A stretch of DNA of 64,000 nucleotides from a virus. The notes below the pieces were generated by a model that saw only the letters and a list, made by a program, of their open reading frames with translations, was not told the DNA's origin and did not search any database. A program made the position numbers and the translations under genes. Within the stretch, counting starts at the first letter, position 1, and the number at the start of each line of letters is the position of its first letter. Shown here in pieces: positions 7,660-15,913 of the stretch. The stretch lies in IMG/VR virus record IMGVR_UViG_3300030333_002778, positions 25,461-89,460 of that record. The stretch is one strand, 5' to 3'.

Positions 7660-8331
7660 ATGGCGAATTTAGTTATTATATGTGGAAAGTCAGGATCCGG
7701 CAAGTCCACCTCTGGAAGAAATTTGGATCCTAAAACTACTTTTTGGGTAAATAGTGATCAAAAAGCATTACCATTTAAAGGATGGAAAAAGAATTATTCT
7801 AAAGAAAATAAGAATTATTCTAAAGTATCTTCTTTAGTGGAAACATGTAATATTTTGAAAGCTATACCTGAACGTGCTCCTCACATTAAAACTGTTATTG
7901 TTGATACAATTAATCGTATGATGACAGATAAAGTAATGGGAGAAAGACATGTTAAAGGATTTGAAAAGTGGACTCAATTATCTGGTGGTATATATGATAT
8001 ATTTACTATAATAAATCAAATATTACCTGATGATATTGATGTATTTGTATTAGCGCATTCTGAGGAAGGATACAATGATATGGGTGCTCAATATAAGAAA
8101 GTAATGACAGCTGGAAAACAACTTGATCGCATTGTTTTAGAGTCTATGTCAAGCGTTGTTTTATTTACTGAAGTTAAAGCCGATGGTAAAGGAAAGAACG
8201 AGTATATGTTTCAAACACAAACTGATGGTGTTTCAACTGCGAAATCACCTGAAGGAATGTTTGAAGAATATTTAATTCCTAATGATTTATTAGAAATTAA
8301 AAAAGCGATGAATAAATATTATAATGAATAA
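7660..8331 (+). CDS. Sak4-like RecA-fold ATPase
   Basis: The protein begins with a beta strand and P-loop, IICGKSGSGKST (residues 6-17). A Walker B-like strand TVIVDTINRM lies near residues 78-87 and a conserved VFVLAHSEE near 128-136. This matches the small RecA-like ATPases of phage recombination systems (Sak4), which promote single-strand annealing with a cognate SSB. The SSB gene follows immediately, as is usual for Sak4. Length (223) is typical. Family call is good; recombinase activity is inferred. Confidence 0.8.
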   Translation: MANLVIICGKSGSGKSTSGRNLDPKTTFWVNSDQKALPFKGWKKNYSKENKNYSKVSSLVETCNILKAIPERAPHIKTVIVDTINRMMTDKVMGERHVKGFEKWTQLSGGIYDIFTIINQILPDDIDVFVLAHSEEGYNDMGAQYKKVMTAGKQLDRIVLESMSSVVLFTEVKADGKGKNEYMFQTQTDGVSTAKSPEGMFEEYLIPNDLLEIKKAMNKYYNE

Positions 8332-8353
8332 TTAATCGATTAAAATTAAATTT

Positions 8354-8911
8354 ATGTATCAAATTAATCAGACTGTAAAGTCAGAGGGATCGTCTACCTC
8401 AGTATTCCCGTTAGGTATAACGGAAAATGCAGAAATGACGAATGTTAGTGTTGACACTGCTAGTAATGGTAATGCATTTCTTAAGTTTGAATTTACTTCA
8501 AATGAAGGATCTAAGCTAAATCATTTCGAGTGGCCAATAGACACACAAAATGAAGGTTGGGAAAAGAAATTACAATCTCAAATGAAGAGAGTAAAACATA
8601 TCCTAACTAAATTTATGGAAGAAGATAAAATAATTATTAATGCAGATTCTTTTGAAGGATTTGCTAAAGGTGTAATCACTTTACTTGGTAATACTTATGT
8701 AGGTAAGAAATTAAGAGTAAAAACTGTTTATAGCTACAATAATTATGTATCTATTCCTAAATATGTTCCTTTCGTTGAAACTATGGATATTAATCCAACT
8801 AAGTTAAATATAACAAGTTTTGATAAAATGGAAAAAGATGAAGCTGATAACCCAGCTACATTAAGTTCAACAAGTACAGAAACTAAATCAGATGGTGATT
8901 TACCATTCTAA
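8354..8911 (+). CDS. ssb: Single-stranded DNA-binding protein
   Basis: The 185-residue protein has a beta-rich N-terminal body consistent with an OB fold and ends in an acidic, flexible tail with the exact SSB-type tip DGDLPF, the docking peptide that recruits replication and repair partners. A TTAAAATTAAATT leader precedes the ATG. It lies between the Sak4-like ATPase and the primase, as expected for a fork and annealing component. The tail is diagnostic; the core is too divergent to align by eye. Confidence 0.85.
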   Translation: MYQINQTVKSEGSSTSVFPLGITENAEMTNVSVDTASNGNAFLKFEFTSNEGSKLNHFEWPIDTQNEGWEKKLQSQMKRVKHILTKFMEEDKIIINADSFEGFAKGVITLLGNTYVGKKLRVKTVYSYNNYVSIPKYVPFVETMDINPTKLNITSFDKMEKDEADNPATLSSTSTETKSDGDLPF

Positions 8912-8947
8912 ATAAAATTTAGTTTCTTTGCGTTAATAAAATATATA

Positions 8948-9982
8948 ATGTATAAAATAAATATTTCGTTAACCAAAGAAGCTGTACTTAATAAAATAAG
9001 TTCGTACCAAATTTTTAGTTATTATTTGGGCCGTGATTTTAAATCCGGCATAGTATTGAGTAGTCCCTTTAGACAAGATGATAAACCAAGTTTTTCTTTG
9101 TTTACCGATCGTAAAGGGACTATTCGGTATAAAGATTTTGGTACTGGTGAATCGGGTGATTGTTTTAATTTTATTCAGAAGAAATTCGGAATAGGTTTTT
9201 ACGATTGCCTTATTCGCATTAATAACGACTTTAAATTGGACTTAATGTACAGTGGAATTGGCAGAACAACTGTTCCTTATGACGGTTTCAAGACTGCAAT
9301 CAAAGAACTAAATTTTAATCCTAAAAAATCTATAAATGTTAAAGTACAACCTTATACTTTTATAGATGAACATTACTGGAATCAATATGGTATTGACAAG
9401 AATTTACTTAAAGTATATAATGTATTTTCTTGTAAATGTGTTTTCATTGGAGATAAAACTGTAGCTACTTATGTAAATAATAATCCTATTTACGGCTATT
9501 TGTTTTATAAAGATGAAGAATACACATGGAAAATCTATCGTCCTTTATCTATTAACGGATACAAATGGATGAGCAATACCAATAGAACTGTATTTCAAGG
9601 ATGGGATCAATTACCTAGAAAAGGTGATTTTATTATTATTACTAAAGCATTGAAAGATGTTATGGTATTAAGAACATTAGGATTCATAAGTGTTGCATTG
9701 CAAAATGAAATCGCAGGTATAAAGGATACTGTTGCTCATGAATTATATGAGAGATTTAATGATGTATATATATTAAATGATTTTGATTATACTGGCGTAA
9801 GAGGCGCTAATAAACTAAAAAAGAAATATGGTTTCAAACCTATATTTCTTCAATGTTTTAAAACAAGATCAAATGGATTTAAAGATATATCTGATTTCAG
9901 AAAATCTCATTCATATGAAGAAAGTAAAAGTTTAATAAAAAAATTAATAGATAAATGGAAATACGAAGAGAACAACCCGTAG
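8948..9982 (+). CDS. TOPRIM (DnaG-like) primase lacking Zn ligands
   Basis: It makes RNA primers for lagging-strand synthesis. The N-terminal section SPFRQDDKPSF...YKDFGTGESGDCFNFIQ copies the DnaG CHC2 domain pattern (normally CPFH...PSF ... C..C), but the zinc-binding Cys/His residues are missing (Ser replaces the first Cys). The TOPRIM core follows: IIITKALKDVMVLRTLG (about residues 228-244, with Lys in place of the usual Glu) and VYILNDFDYTG (about 272-282), the DxD metal site. Residues are 344 in total, with no helicase-interaction domain. The rIIA-like gene starts inside its last 28 bases. Confidence 0.82.
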   Translation: MYKINISLTKEAVLNKISSYQIFSYYLGRDFKSGIVLSSPFRQDDKPSFSLFTDRKGTIRYKDFGTGESGDCFNFIQKKFGIGFYDCLIRINNDFKLDLMYSGIGRTTVPYDGFKTAIKELNFNPKKSINVKVQPYTFIDEHYWNQYGIDKNLLKVYNVFSCKCVFIGDKTVATYVNNNPIYGYLFYKDEEYTWKIYRPLSINGYKWMSNTNRTVFQGWDQLPRKGDFIIITKALKDVMVLRTLGFISVALQNEIAGIKDTVAHELYERFNDVYILNDFDYTGVRGANKLKKKYGFKPIFLQCFKTRSNGFKDISDFRKSHSYEESKSLIKKLIDKWKYEENNP

Positions 9983-12435
9983 AAGAATTTATTGGAAAAG
10001 CTAAATCTAATAAATTCAAGATTGGTGATGATTCTGTAGGAATAATCATCGACTCTTTAATTAATTTATATTCTGATCCTATTGGTTCTATTGTAAGAGA
10101 GGTAACATCTAATTGTTATGATGCTCATAGAGAAAAACGTCTTAAAAGAAAAGGAGTAATTCCTATGACTTCTGAAGACAAACTTCAATATTGGCATAAA
10201 GAAGATAAAAACCCTCAAATAGAATTTCAAGATGAGAATATATTATTAGGTATTGGTAATGCAATGATATTTAGAGATTTTGGCGTTGGATTAAGTCAAT
10301 ATAGAGTAGAAACTATCTATACTATGTTTGGTAATTCAACTAAAAGAGATAACAATCTACAAATTGGTGGATTTGGAATTGGTGCTAAATCTCCATTTGC
10401 ATATACTGATACTTTTTATATTATAGCAAATCATAATGGTATAAAATATTCATATATGTTATACAAAGGTAACGATGCATTTCATATGGATATGATAAAG
10501 AAAGTACCAACATCAGATTTAAATTCAACTGAAGTTATTATACCTATAAAAGAACATTCAGATCTCAGAACATTTAGAAAATCTATAGAACAACAACTAT
10601 TATATTTTGAAAATATTAGATATATAAATGTCGAAGAAGGTTTAGGAGCTAATATTAAATCTATAGCGTGTGATTATGAAGATGAAGATTTAGCTATTTC
10701 TTTAGATTTAAAATCTGCAAGTATAGATCAAGAACTTCATTGTATGGTAGGTAGAGTCAGATATCCTTTAGATTTTAATTCTTTAGATAATATTTGGAAA
10801 GATAATTATAATAATAAAGAAAAAGATATTCCTGCTGCAATTAAATTTGATATTGGTGAAATTGATTTGGTCCCTTCAAGGGAAAATATTCGATATACTG
10901 ATAGAACTAAAGAAGCTATTAAAGCTAAGATTGAATCTGTTAGAAAAAGTTGTATATATGATTGTAATAGAGAATTAAATAATGCTACTGATTTTATACA
11001 CTGGTTAGAAATGTCTACTTCTATTCTTAAAAGGGATACTTGGCGAAGAACTTATGATAGTGTTTTTGAAATAAGAGCTTCTTTAGCAGGATTGAAGAAA
11101 GACGATATTAAATTAAATTTAGTAGGTGAACTAAGTGTCAATCCTTTATTAGATAAATCTGAAACTAAAATGTTTTCCGGCTTTACTTGTTATACTATTT
11201 CAAAAGAACCTAGTAAAAATCATGTAGGTGGTTATAGATTACTTAAAAAAGTATCAGTTTTAAAAGATTTCTTAAATTATCCGGTTTATTATCAAGAACA
11301 AAATTATGAACCTGATGAAGAAGGGAATGTTAAGACAAAAACTTTTAGAAAAGCTAAAGATATGGCTATTTTAAATTATGTTTTAGAATCTAATAAAAAC
11401 TCTTTTATTCAATTAAGAAAGAATAGAATAGATGATAAAGTTATTGAATCTGAAAAAGAAATTGATCTTTGGAATAATAAACAAGAAGCCAGGGAACCAG
11501 AAGTAATTAAATCTGATTTTGAAATTATGTCTAAACTTATAGATGGGTGTAAACATAGATTTAGAATGTATGATGATTTTAAACAAGAAGTATCAGATGA
11601 TTTAGTTGGTGAATATGAATCCGATCAAGCAAGAAGAAAAAGATTGGGTAAAATATTTGGTAGAAAACTTTATTTAGGTCGTAATATGGACGAAGCTAAA
11701 TTTGGTAATATAGAAACTGAAGTTACTGATCTAGGAGCTTATAAGGATAAAGGTGGTATTGTAATATATGGTTTTTCAAAAGACAATGAGTTATTAAAAC
11801 AGATAGGAGGTATTTGTAGACAAAATGGAATGAATGAACATGCTCCTGAGTATGCTAATACTAACTTTAACTGGGCTCCAGCGGAAGAAAATAGGCAAAG
11901 TTATAGAGATTTTCATGAAGGAGTTGTTATTTTAAAAGTAGCAGCTAATCTTAAAGATCAATTAGCCGAATTTATAAATGTTAATGACTTGTTTAAAATG
12001 AAACACGATATAATAAAAAAATGGTATACTTCTCATCTTATTATGGAAGATACCGAAAAGATTAATTTCTTTCAATTCTTTAGAACTTTAAATGAAGATT
12101 TGTTTTATAAATGGCGTAAACTTCACAGACTCCATGATAAAAACTATCGTAGATTTAGATATCTAAATGAATATCAGTCTGATGAATTACTTGATTTATG
12201 TAAATCAAATAATTTACAAGATGATAAAGCTTTAGAAACTCTAAAAGAATTAAAACAATATGCCGAAGGTTTAGATTTACTTAAATATATAGATATAATA
12301 CAACCTACTCAAGAAGAAACGAGAATAGAAAATAAACAATTATTTCTTGAGTTACGTAAGTATCTTAAATTTAAGAATAAAGCTACTTTAAAGTATAAAA
12401 AAATTAGAAAAAATAATAAAAAATTAGTAAATTAG
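9955..12435 (+). CDS. rIIA-like GHKL ATPase
   Basis: The N-terminal domain is a GHKL (Hsp90/MutL-type) ATPase: N-box EVTSNCYDAH (about 49-58), RDFGVGLS (about 108-115) and GGFGIGAKSPFA (about 138-149). This arrangement, the length (826) and the adjacent rIIB-like gene identify an rIIA-type protein. In T4, rIIA and rIIB act together at the membrane and counter RexAB exclusion by lambda lysogens; here the target is unknown. The C-terminal 500 residues are helical, charged and unassigned. The start codon lies within the primase gene, and five bases separate the gene from rIIB. Confidence 0.85.
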   Translation: MEIRREQPVEEFIGKAKSNKFKIGDDSVGIIIDSLINLYSDPIGSIVREVTSNCYDAHREKRLKRKGVIPMTSEDKLQYWHKEDKNPQIEFQDENILLGIGNAMIFRDFGVGLSQYRVETIYTMFGNSTKRDNNLQIGGFGIGAKSPFAYTDTFYIIANHNGIKYSYMLYKGNDAFHMDMIKKVPTSDLNSTEVIIPIKEHSDLRTFRKSIEQQLLYFENIRYINVEEGLGANIKSIACDYEDEDLAISLDLKSASIDQELHCMVGRVRYPLDFNSLDNIWKDNYNNKEKDIPAAIKFDIGEIDLVPSRENIRYTDRTKEAIKAKIESVRKSCIYDCNRELNNATDFIHWLEMSTSILKRDTWRRTYDSVFEIRASLAGLKKDDIKLNLVGELSVNPLLDKSETKMFSGFTCYTISKEPSKNHVGGYRLLKKVSVLKDFLNYPVYYQEQNYEPDEEGNVKTKTFRKAKDMAILNYVLESNKNSFIQLRKNRIDDKVIESEKEIDLWNNKQEAREPEVIKSDFEIMSKLIDGCKHRFRMYDDFKQEVSDDLVGEYESDQARRKRLGKIFGRKLYLGRNMDEAKFGNIETEVTDLGAYKDKGGIVIYGFSKDNELLKQIGGICRQNGMNEHAPEYANTNFNWAPAEENRQSYRDFHEGVVILKVAANLKDQLAEFINVNDLFKMKHDIIKKWYTSHLIMEDTEKINFFQFFRTLNEDLFYKWRKLHRLHDKNYRRFRYLNEYQSDELLDLCKSNNLQDDKALETLKELKQYAEGLDLLKYIDIIQPTQEETRIENKQLFLELRKYLKFKNKATLKYKKIRKNNKKLVN

Positions 12436-12439
12436 TAAA

Positions 12440-13456
12440 ATGAAAAATACGTATTTAGTCTGTAAAGTCGATAAAGAAAATGTTCAGATCATTATCGATG
12501 GACTCCCTAAAACTCTTTCTAGAAAATATAAAGAAGCTGACTCTGTAATTCAGTTAGCTAAAAACTTTAATAAATCTAGAGATGAGAATGAACGAAAAGC
12601 CATAATGGGCAAAGTTCAGGAATTGCTAACTCCTGGATATCGAATTCAACATAAGACTGACGGTCGATTTGAATTTGACGGTGGTAGGAAAATGTATCTT
12701 AAAGGTACTACTGATCCTATACCAAATTTCTTAGCAAAAAAGTTAATGAAATGGATGGAGGAAGATATTCCTTTAACAGGTTTGATTAACTTTTGGAAGC
12801 ATCTGTTATTAAATCCGGATAAAGCTGTTAGAAAGCAATTATATAGCTTTCTAGAGCATAATGGCCATCCGATAACAGACAAAGGGTATTTTCTCGCATA
12901 TAAAGCCTGTAAAGTCAAGAAAAAGTACGATAAAAAGACTGGGGAAGAAATTGTTCAGTTTCAGTACAATGAAGACACTGGTAAAAGAGAAGAGAAATAT
13001 ACTCAATCATTAACTTTTGCACCTTATCATAGTGGCGCTCATGGAATGGTAATTAAAGTAGGTCAACCTATTGCAATGCCAAGAGAGGAGTGTGACTCTA
13101 ATCCGGATCGAACATGTTCTGCAGGTCTTCACGTGGGATCTATGGAATATGTTCATGATTTTGGATATGGTGATGGTGTAATATTAGAAGTATTAGTTAG
13201 TCCACGTAATGTTGTAGCAGTACCGTCTGATTATGACAATACTAAAATGAGATGTTGTGAATATTTTCCTATCGCTATTAGTAATGGTGAAAATGAAGAT
13301 GTTTATTTAGAATCTGATTATACTGGATTTGATCATGACTCTATGGTAAAAGACTTAGAAGCTTATGAGAAAGCTAAAAGAAAGCAAATAGCTGATCTTG
13401 AGAAAGAATTATCTCAAAGAGATCAGATTGCAGCTGAAATTACTTCTAGTAATTAA
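12440..13456 (+). CDS. rIIB-like protein
   Basis: Several blocks match T4 rIIB: KGYFLAYKA, a TCSAGLHVGSMEYVHDFG block (T4 has TCSRGLHVCSKSYIRHFG), then NVVAVPSDYDNTKMRCCEY (T4 DVVSIPIDYNDAKMRTCQY). Family assignment is therefore secure. It is presumed to work with the rIIA-like ATPase immediately upstream. The C-terminal 40 residues form a Lys/Glu-rich coiled coil. A hairpin follows the stop, suggesting a transcript end or attenuation point. Confidence 0.92.
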   Translation: MKNTYLVCKVDKENVQIIIDGLPKTLSRKYKEADSVIQLAKNFNKSRDENERKAIMGKVQELLTPGYRIQHKTDGRFEFDGGRKMYLKGTTDPIPNFLAKKLMKWMEEDIPLTGLINFWKHLLLNPDKAVRKQLYSFLEHNGHPITDKGYFLAYKACKVKKKYDKKTGEEIVQFQYNEDTGKREEKYTQSLTFAPYHSGAHGMVIKVGQPIAMPREECDSNPDRTCSAGLHVGSMEYVHDFGYGDGVILEVLVSPRNVVAVPSDYDNTKMRCCEYFPIAISNGENEDVYLESDYTGFDHDSMVKDLEAYEKAKRKQIADLEKELSQRDQIAAEITSSN

Positions 13457-13462
13457 GTTAAC

Positions 13463-13495
13463 AGGGAGGGGGTCTTAACGGGCTCCCTATTTCCC
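13463..13495 (+). terminator. Hairpin after rIIB (weak terminator)
   Basis: AGGGAG (13463-13468) pairs with CTCCCT (13483-13488) around a G-rich loop; a second pyrimidine run TTTCCC follows. There is no long T tract, so termination efficiency is uncertain. This is the only non-coding gap of note (53 bases) between rIIB and the resolvase gene. Confidence 0.35.
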
Positions 13496-13509
13496 TAAAA
13501 TTTTATAAT

Positions 13510-14001
13510 ATGGATAAAGTACAAATCGTTATTCCTAAATTTATTACACATATTGCTAAAACTAAAAATAAATATGTGAAAATAAACGGTCAAAAATTAT
13601 TTACTGGAATGAATCATCATTTACGAGCTCTTGTAGTTCGTAGAATGCACACATATATTCAACAATATATACCATCTGTTTTAGAATTAGATGAATTATT
13701 ACCTATGAAAGTAAAGTTGTATGTTTATACAGCTATTAATCATGGTGATATTAGAATGTATAAAGGTGAATTAAGATGGCGTGAACCTAAAAAAGATTAT
13801 ATACCCCGATGGGATGTAGATAATCTATGGATTTGGATTAAATGTTTTCAAGATACGTTAGTAGAAATGGGTAAAATAGAAGATGATAATGTAACTCATA
13901 TTCCAAATTCTGGTGAAATAGAGTTTATACCAGTTAAAGATTTTAAAGATCGTAAATTAATTTTCGAATTAACAAAATATAAAAAAGCAAATGAAAATTG
14001 A
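13510..14001 (+). CDS. RusA-like Holliday junction resolvase
   Basis: Residues 100-127 contain the RusA signature: RWDVDNLWIWIKCFQDTL followed by GKIEDDNV, i.e. the D-x-DN ... D ... DDN acidic residues that bind Mg at the active site. Length (163) is close to other RusA proteins. It would resolve four-way junctions left by recombination or replication, just before packaging. It overlaps the exonuclease gene downstream by 11 bases. Confidence 0.85.
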   Translation: MDKVQIVIPKFITHIAKTKNKYVKINGQKLFTGMNHHLRALVVRRMHTYIQQYIPSVLELDELLPMKVKLYVYTAINHGDIRMYKGELRWREPKKDYIPRWDVDNLWIWIKCFQDTLVEMGKIEDDNVTHIPNSGEIEFIPVKDFKDRKLIFELTKYKKANEN

Positions 14002-15016
14002 TATAGATCATATAAGCCACTCTTCTTTGAGTGCGCTTAATGTAAGCCCTCAATATTTTCTTAAATATAAAAGAAGAGAATTAAAGGAGGATACTAAAGC
14101 ATTAGATTTAGGATCTGCTATTCATTGCTACGTTTTAGAAAACAATCATTTTCATGAACGTTATGCAGTAATGGATGTAGAACCTGTAGGAGGAATGATG
14201 GGAACATTTATAGAAACATATGCAGAAACTTCATTAACAGTTAATGAGTCTATGCCTGTGCAACTTAAAATAGATACCCATCAAACTCTTCAAGAATTAG
14301 CTTATGATAAAGCTGGTTTTAAAATACCTTTACAAACTGTATTAAATAAATTTAATTTACCTGAAAATAAAAAGTATTTTGATTTCTTAGTACAAAATAA
14401 AGGAAAAACAGTTCTGTCTCAAAGTGATATGGATACTGTTTCAAAATGTGCGCTTTCTTTAAAAGCTCACAAACTTGCAAACTTTTTAACTACGCCTGAA
14501 AAGGCTGAGTTAGAAATTTCTTGGAAGCATGATGATATGAATGTTAAATCTATTATTGATAATTTAATATTTGATTTAGATAATAAAACTATTTATCTTG
14601 TGGACCTAAAAACAACTTCAAAGTCAGTTTATAATTTTGAGAGAAGTTATTTCTCTTATGGATATTATAGACAAATGGCAATGTACAAGCTAGCAGTACA
14701 TGCTTTTGTAAATGAATTTAAAGAAGCTATAAATGGTTCAGGTGGAGATGTCAGAGAATGGGATCTTCGCGATATGGATGTAAAAAGTTATATTGTGGTT
14801 GTACAAACAACCGGTCTAAATGAATGTGTTGTCTATGAGCCTTCTGCTTATGATATTACGTTAGGAGTAGAAGAAATCTCTAATTTAATTAGTAGATTAA
14901 AATGGCACATAGGCAATGACCAGTGGGAGTACCCAATGGAATATTATGCTAATAATGGATCAACTAAATTGAAATTATCGAATGAGTATATCTCTAGAAT
15001 TAAGGAAAATTCGTGA
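13991..15016 (+). CDS. PD-(D/E)XK exonuclease (RecE/RecB-like)
   Basis: The protein has the ordered motifs of a RecB-family nuclease: SHSSLSALNVSPQYFLKYK at the N-terminus, GSAIHCYVLE (about 41-50), an acidic residue after VKSIID (about 184-190), the core VDLKTT (about 203-208) and a QMAMY (QxxxY-type) helix (about 228-232). This fits phage 5'-3' exonucleases of the RecE C-terminal/DUF3799 type, which make single strands for annealing by Sak4 and SSB. Length 341 is normal. It overlaps the next gene by 35 bases. Confidence 0.85.
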   Translation: MKIDIDHISHSSLSALNVSPQYFLKYKRRELKEDTKALDLGSAIHCYVLENNHFHERYAVMDVEPVGGMMGTFIETYAETSLTVNESMPVQLKIDTHQTLQELAYDKAGFKIPLQTVLNKFNLPENKKYFDFLVQNKGKTVLSQSDMDTVSKCALSLKAHKLANFLTTPEKAELEISWKHDDMNVKSIIDNLIFDLDNKTIYLVDLKTTSKSVYNFERSYFSYGYYRQMAMYKLAVHAFVNEFKEAINGSGGDVREWDLRDMDVKSYIVVVQTTGLNECVVYEPSAYDITLGVEEISNLISRLKWHIGNDQWEYPMEYYANNGSTKLKLSNEYISRIKENS

Positions 15017-15563
15017 AGAAGTAAAACCTAATAAAACTTTAGACTTCATATTTCCATTAATTGGATACAGTAAAGCGGAGTTAGCCCCATTACTTGTAAA
15101 TGCATATCTAGGTGATGTGGATTTATATGATTGGGACTTAACTTCGCCTGATGTATTTATATTAATGAGATACCGTGGAGATATGAATTGGATAAAATTA
15201 GAAAAAAGATTTGAAGAAGATAAGAACTTTAAAACTTCTTATTCTCTTTATGATGGTAAATATGTAATGTTTGTATTTACTATTGATTCTAAATTTATTA
15301 ATGATTTTAACAAAGTATTAGAAGGAAAATATTCAGAATTATCCGATCCCGCTAAAATTCTTATAATGAGACACCGTTCTCCACGTAGCTCAATGTCTAA
15401 GATCCTGGTTAAGGATGAATCGCTAAAGGAATATTGGGAAAATAAAATCCAATCCCCTTTACCGAACAATTCAGAAGTTTGGCCTATTTTGGAAAGAAAG
15501 GATGAATTATTTGATAAGCGTGATTTCAAGAAATTAATGAATGTAGTAGAGTTACCTGTGTAA
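14982..15563 (+). CDS. Hypothetical protein, last gene of the + strand block
   Basis: The 193-residue protein has no recognised domain. It is mixed alpha/beta with several aromatic and acidic patches (DLYDWDLTSPDVFILMRYRGDMNW). The first ATG (14982) overlaps the nuclease gene by 35 bases; no better start is seen nearby, since the next in-frame Met lies after residue 60. Its stop is two bases from the stop of the convergent gene on the other strand and lies within an inverted repeat. Confidence 0.65.
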   Translation: MSISLELRKIREEVKPNKTLDFIFPLIGYSKAELAPLLVNAYLGDVDLYDWDLTSPDVFILMRYRGDMNWIKLEKRFEEDKNFKTSYSLYDGKYVMFVFTIDSKFINDFNKVLEGKYSELSDPAKILIMRHRSPRSSMSKILVKDESLKEYWENKIQSPLPNNSEVWPILERKDELFDKRDFKKLMNVVELPV

Positions 15564-15570
15564 CTCTACT
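15545..15570. terminator. Bidirectional hairpin at the convergent gene ends
   Basis: A perfect 11-bp inverted repeat, AGTAGAGTTAC (15545-15555) and GTAACTCTACT (15560-15570), has a CTGT loop and covers both stop codons of the convergent transcription blocks. Being symmetric, it forms a hairpin in either transcript. Neither side has a clear T tract, so it may act as a 3' stability element or factor-assisted terminator rather than a strong intrinsic one. Confidence 0.6.
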
Positions 15571-15913
15571 CTTCATGTCCGGGATTTAATAGATATCTAA
15601 TCAATTTCCCCCTTTTTTCAGAACGCGACTTATTCGCTTTTGTAATATTATCTTTTATTTGTTTAATATCCGCGCATATTTCATACTCTTCTGTGCTTTC
15701 AAAATAATCTAATAGAACATCAAATACTGATCTATCTTCATATTCAGTTAAAAGCCAGAAAAAAGTATTAGGAAATATACTAAAGTCATAATTACTAAGT
15801 ATTAATCTATAAGTATTAATCATAGATGATCTTTTAATTATTTCTTTTTCTTTTTCACTAAATTCTTCTTCTTCTTCGAAATCATCGTTAAAATTATCAA
15901 AACTGTATTTCAT
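15566..15913 (-). CDS. Hypothetical acidic protein, last gene of the - strand block
   Basis: This 115-residue protein starts with an Asp/Glu-rich segment (DDFEEEEEFSEKEKE) followed by a helical region and ends in a basic patch. No family is recognised. Its ATG overlaps the stop of the giant RNA-polymerase protein by one base (TAATG), so it is translated from the same late message. A chaperone or small partner of the giant protein is possible but not shown. Confidence 0.65.
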   Translation of the reverse strand: MKYSFDNFNDDFEEEEEFSEKEKEIIKRSSMINTYRLILSNYDFSIFPNTFFWLLTEYEDRSVFDVLLDYFESTEEYEICADIKQIKDNITKANKSRSEKRGKLIRYLLNPGHEE

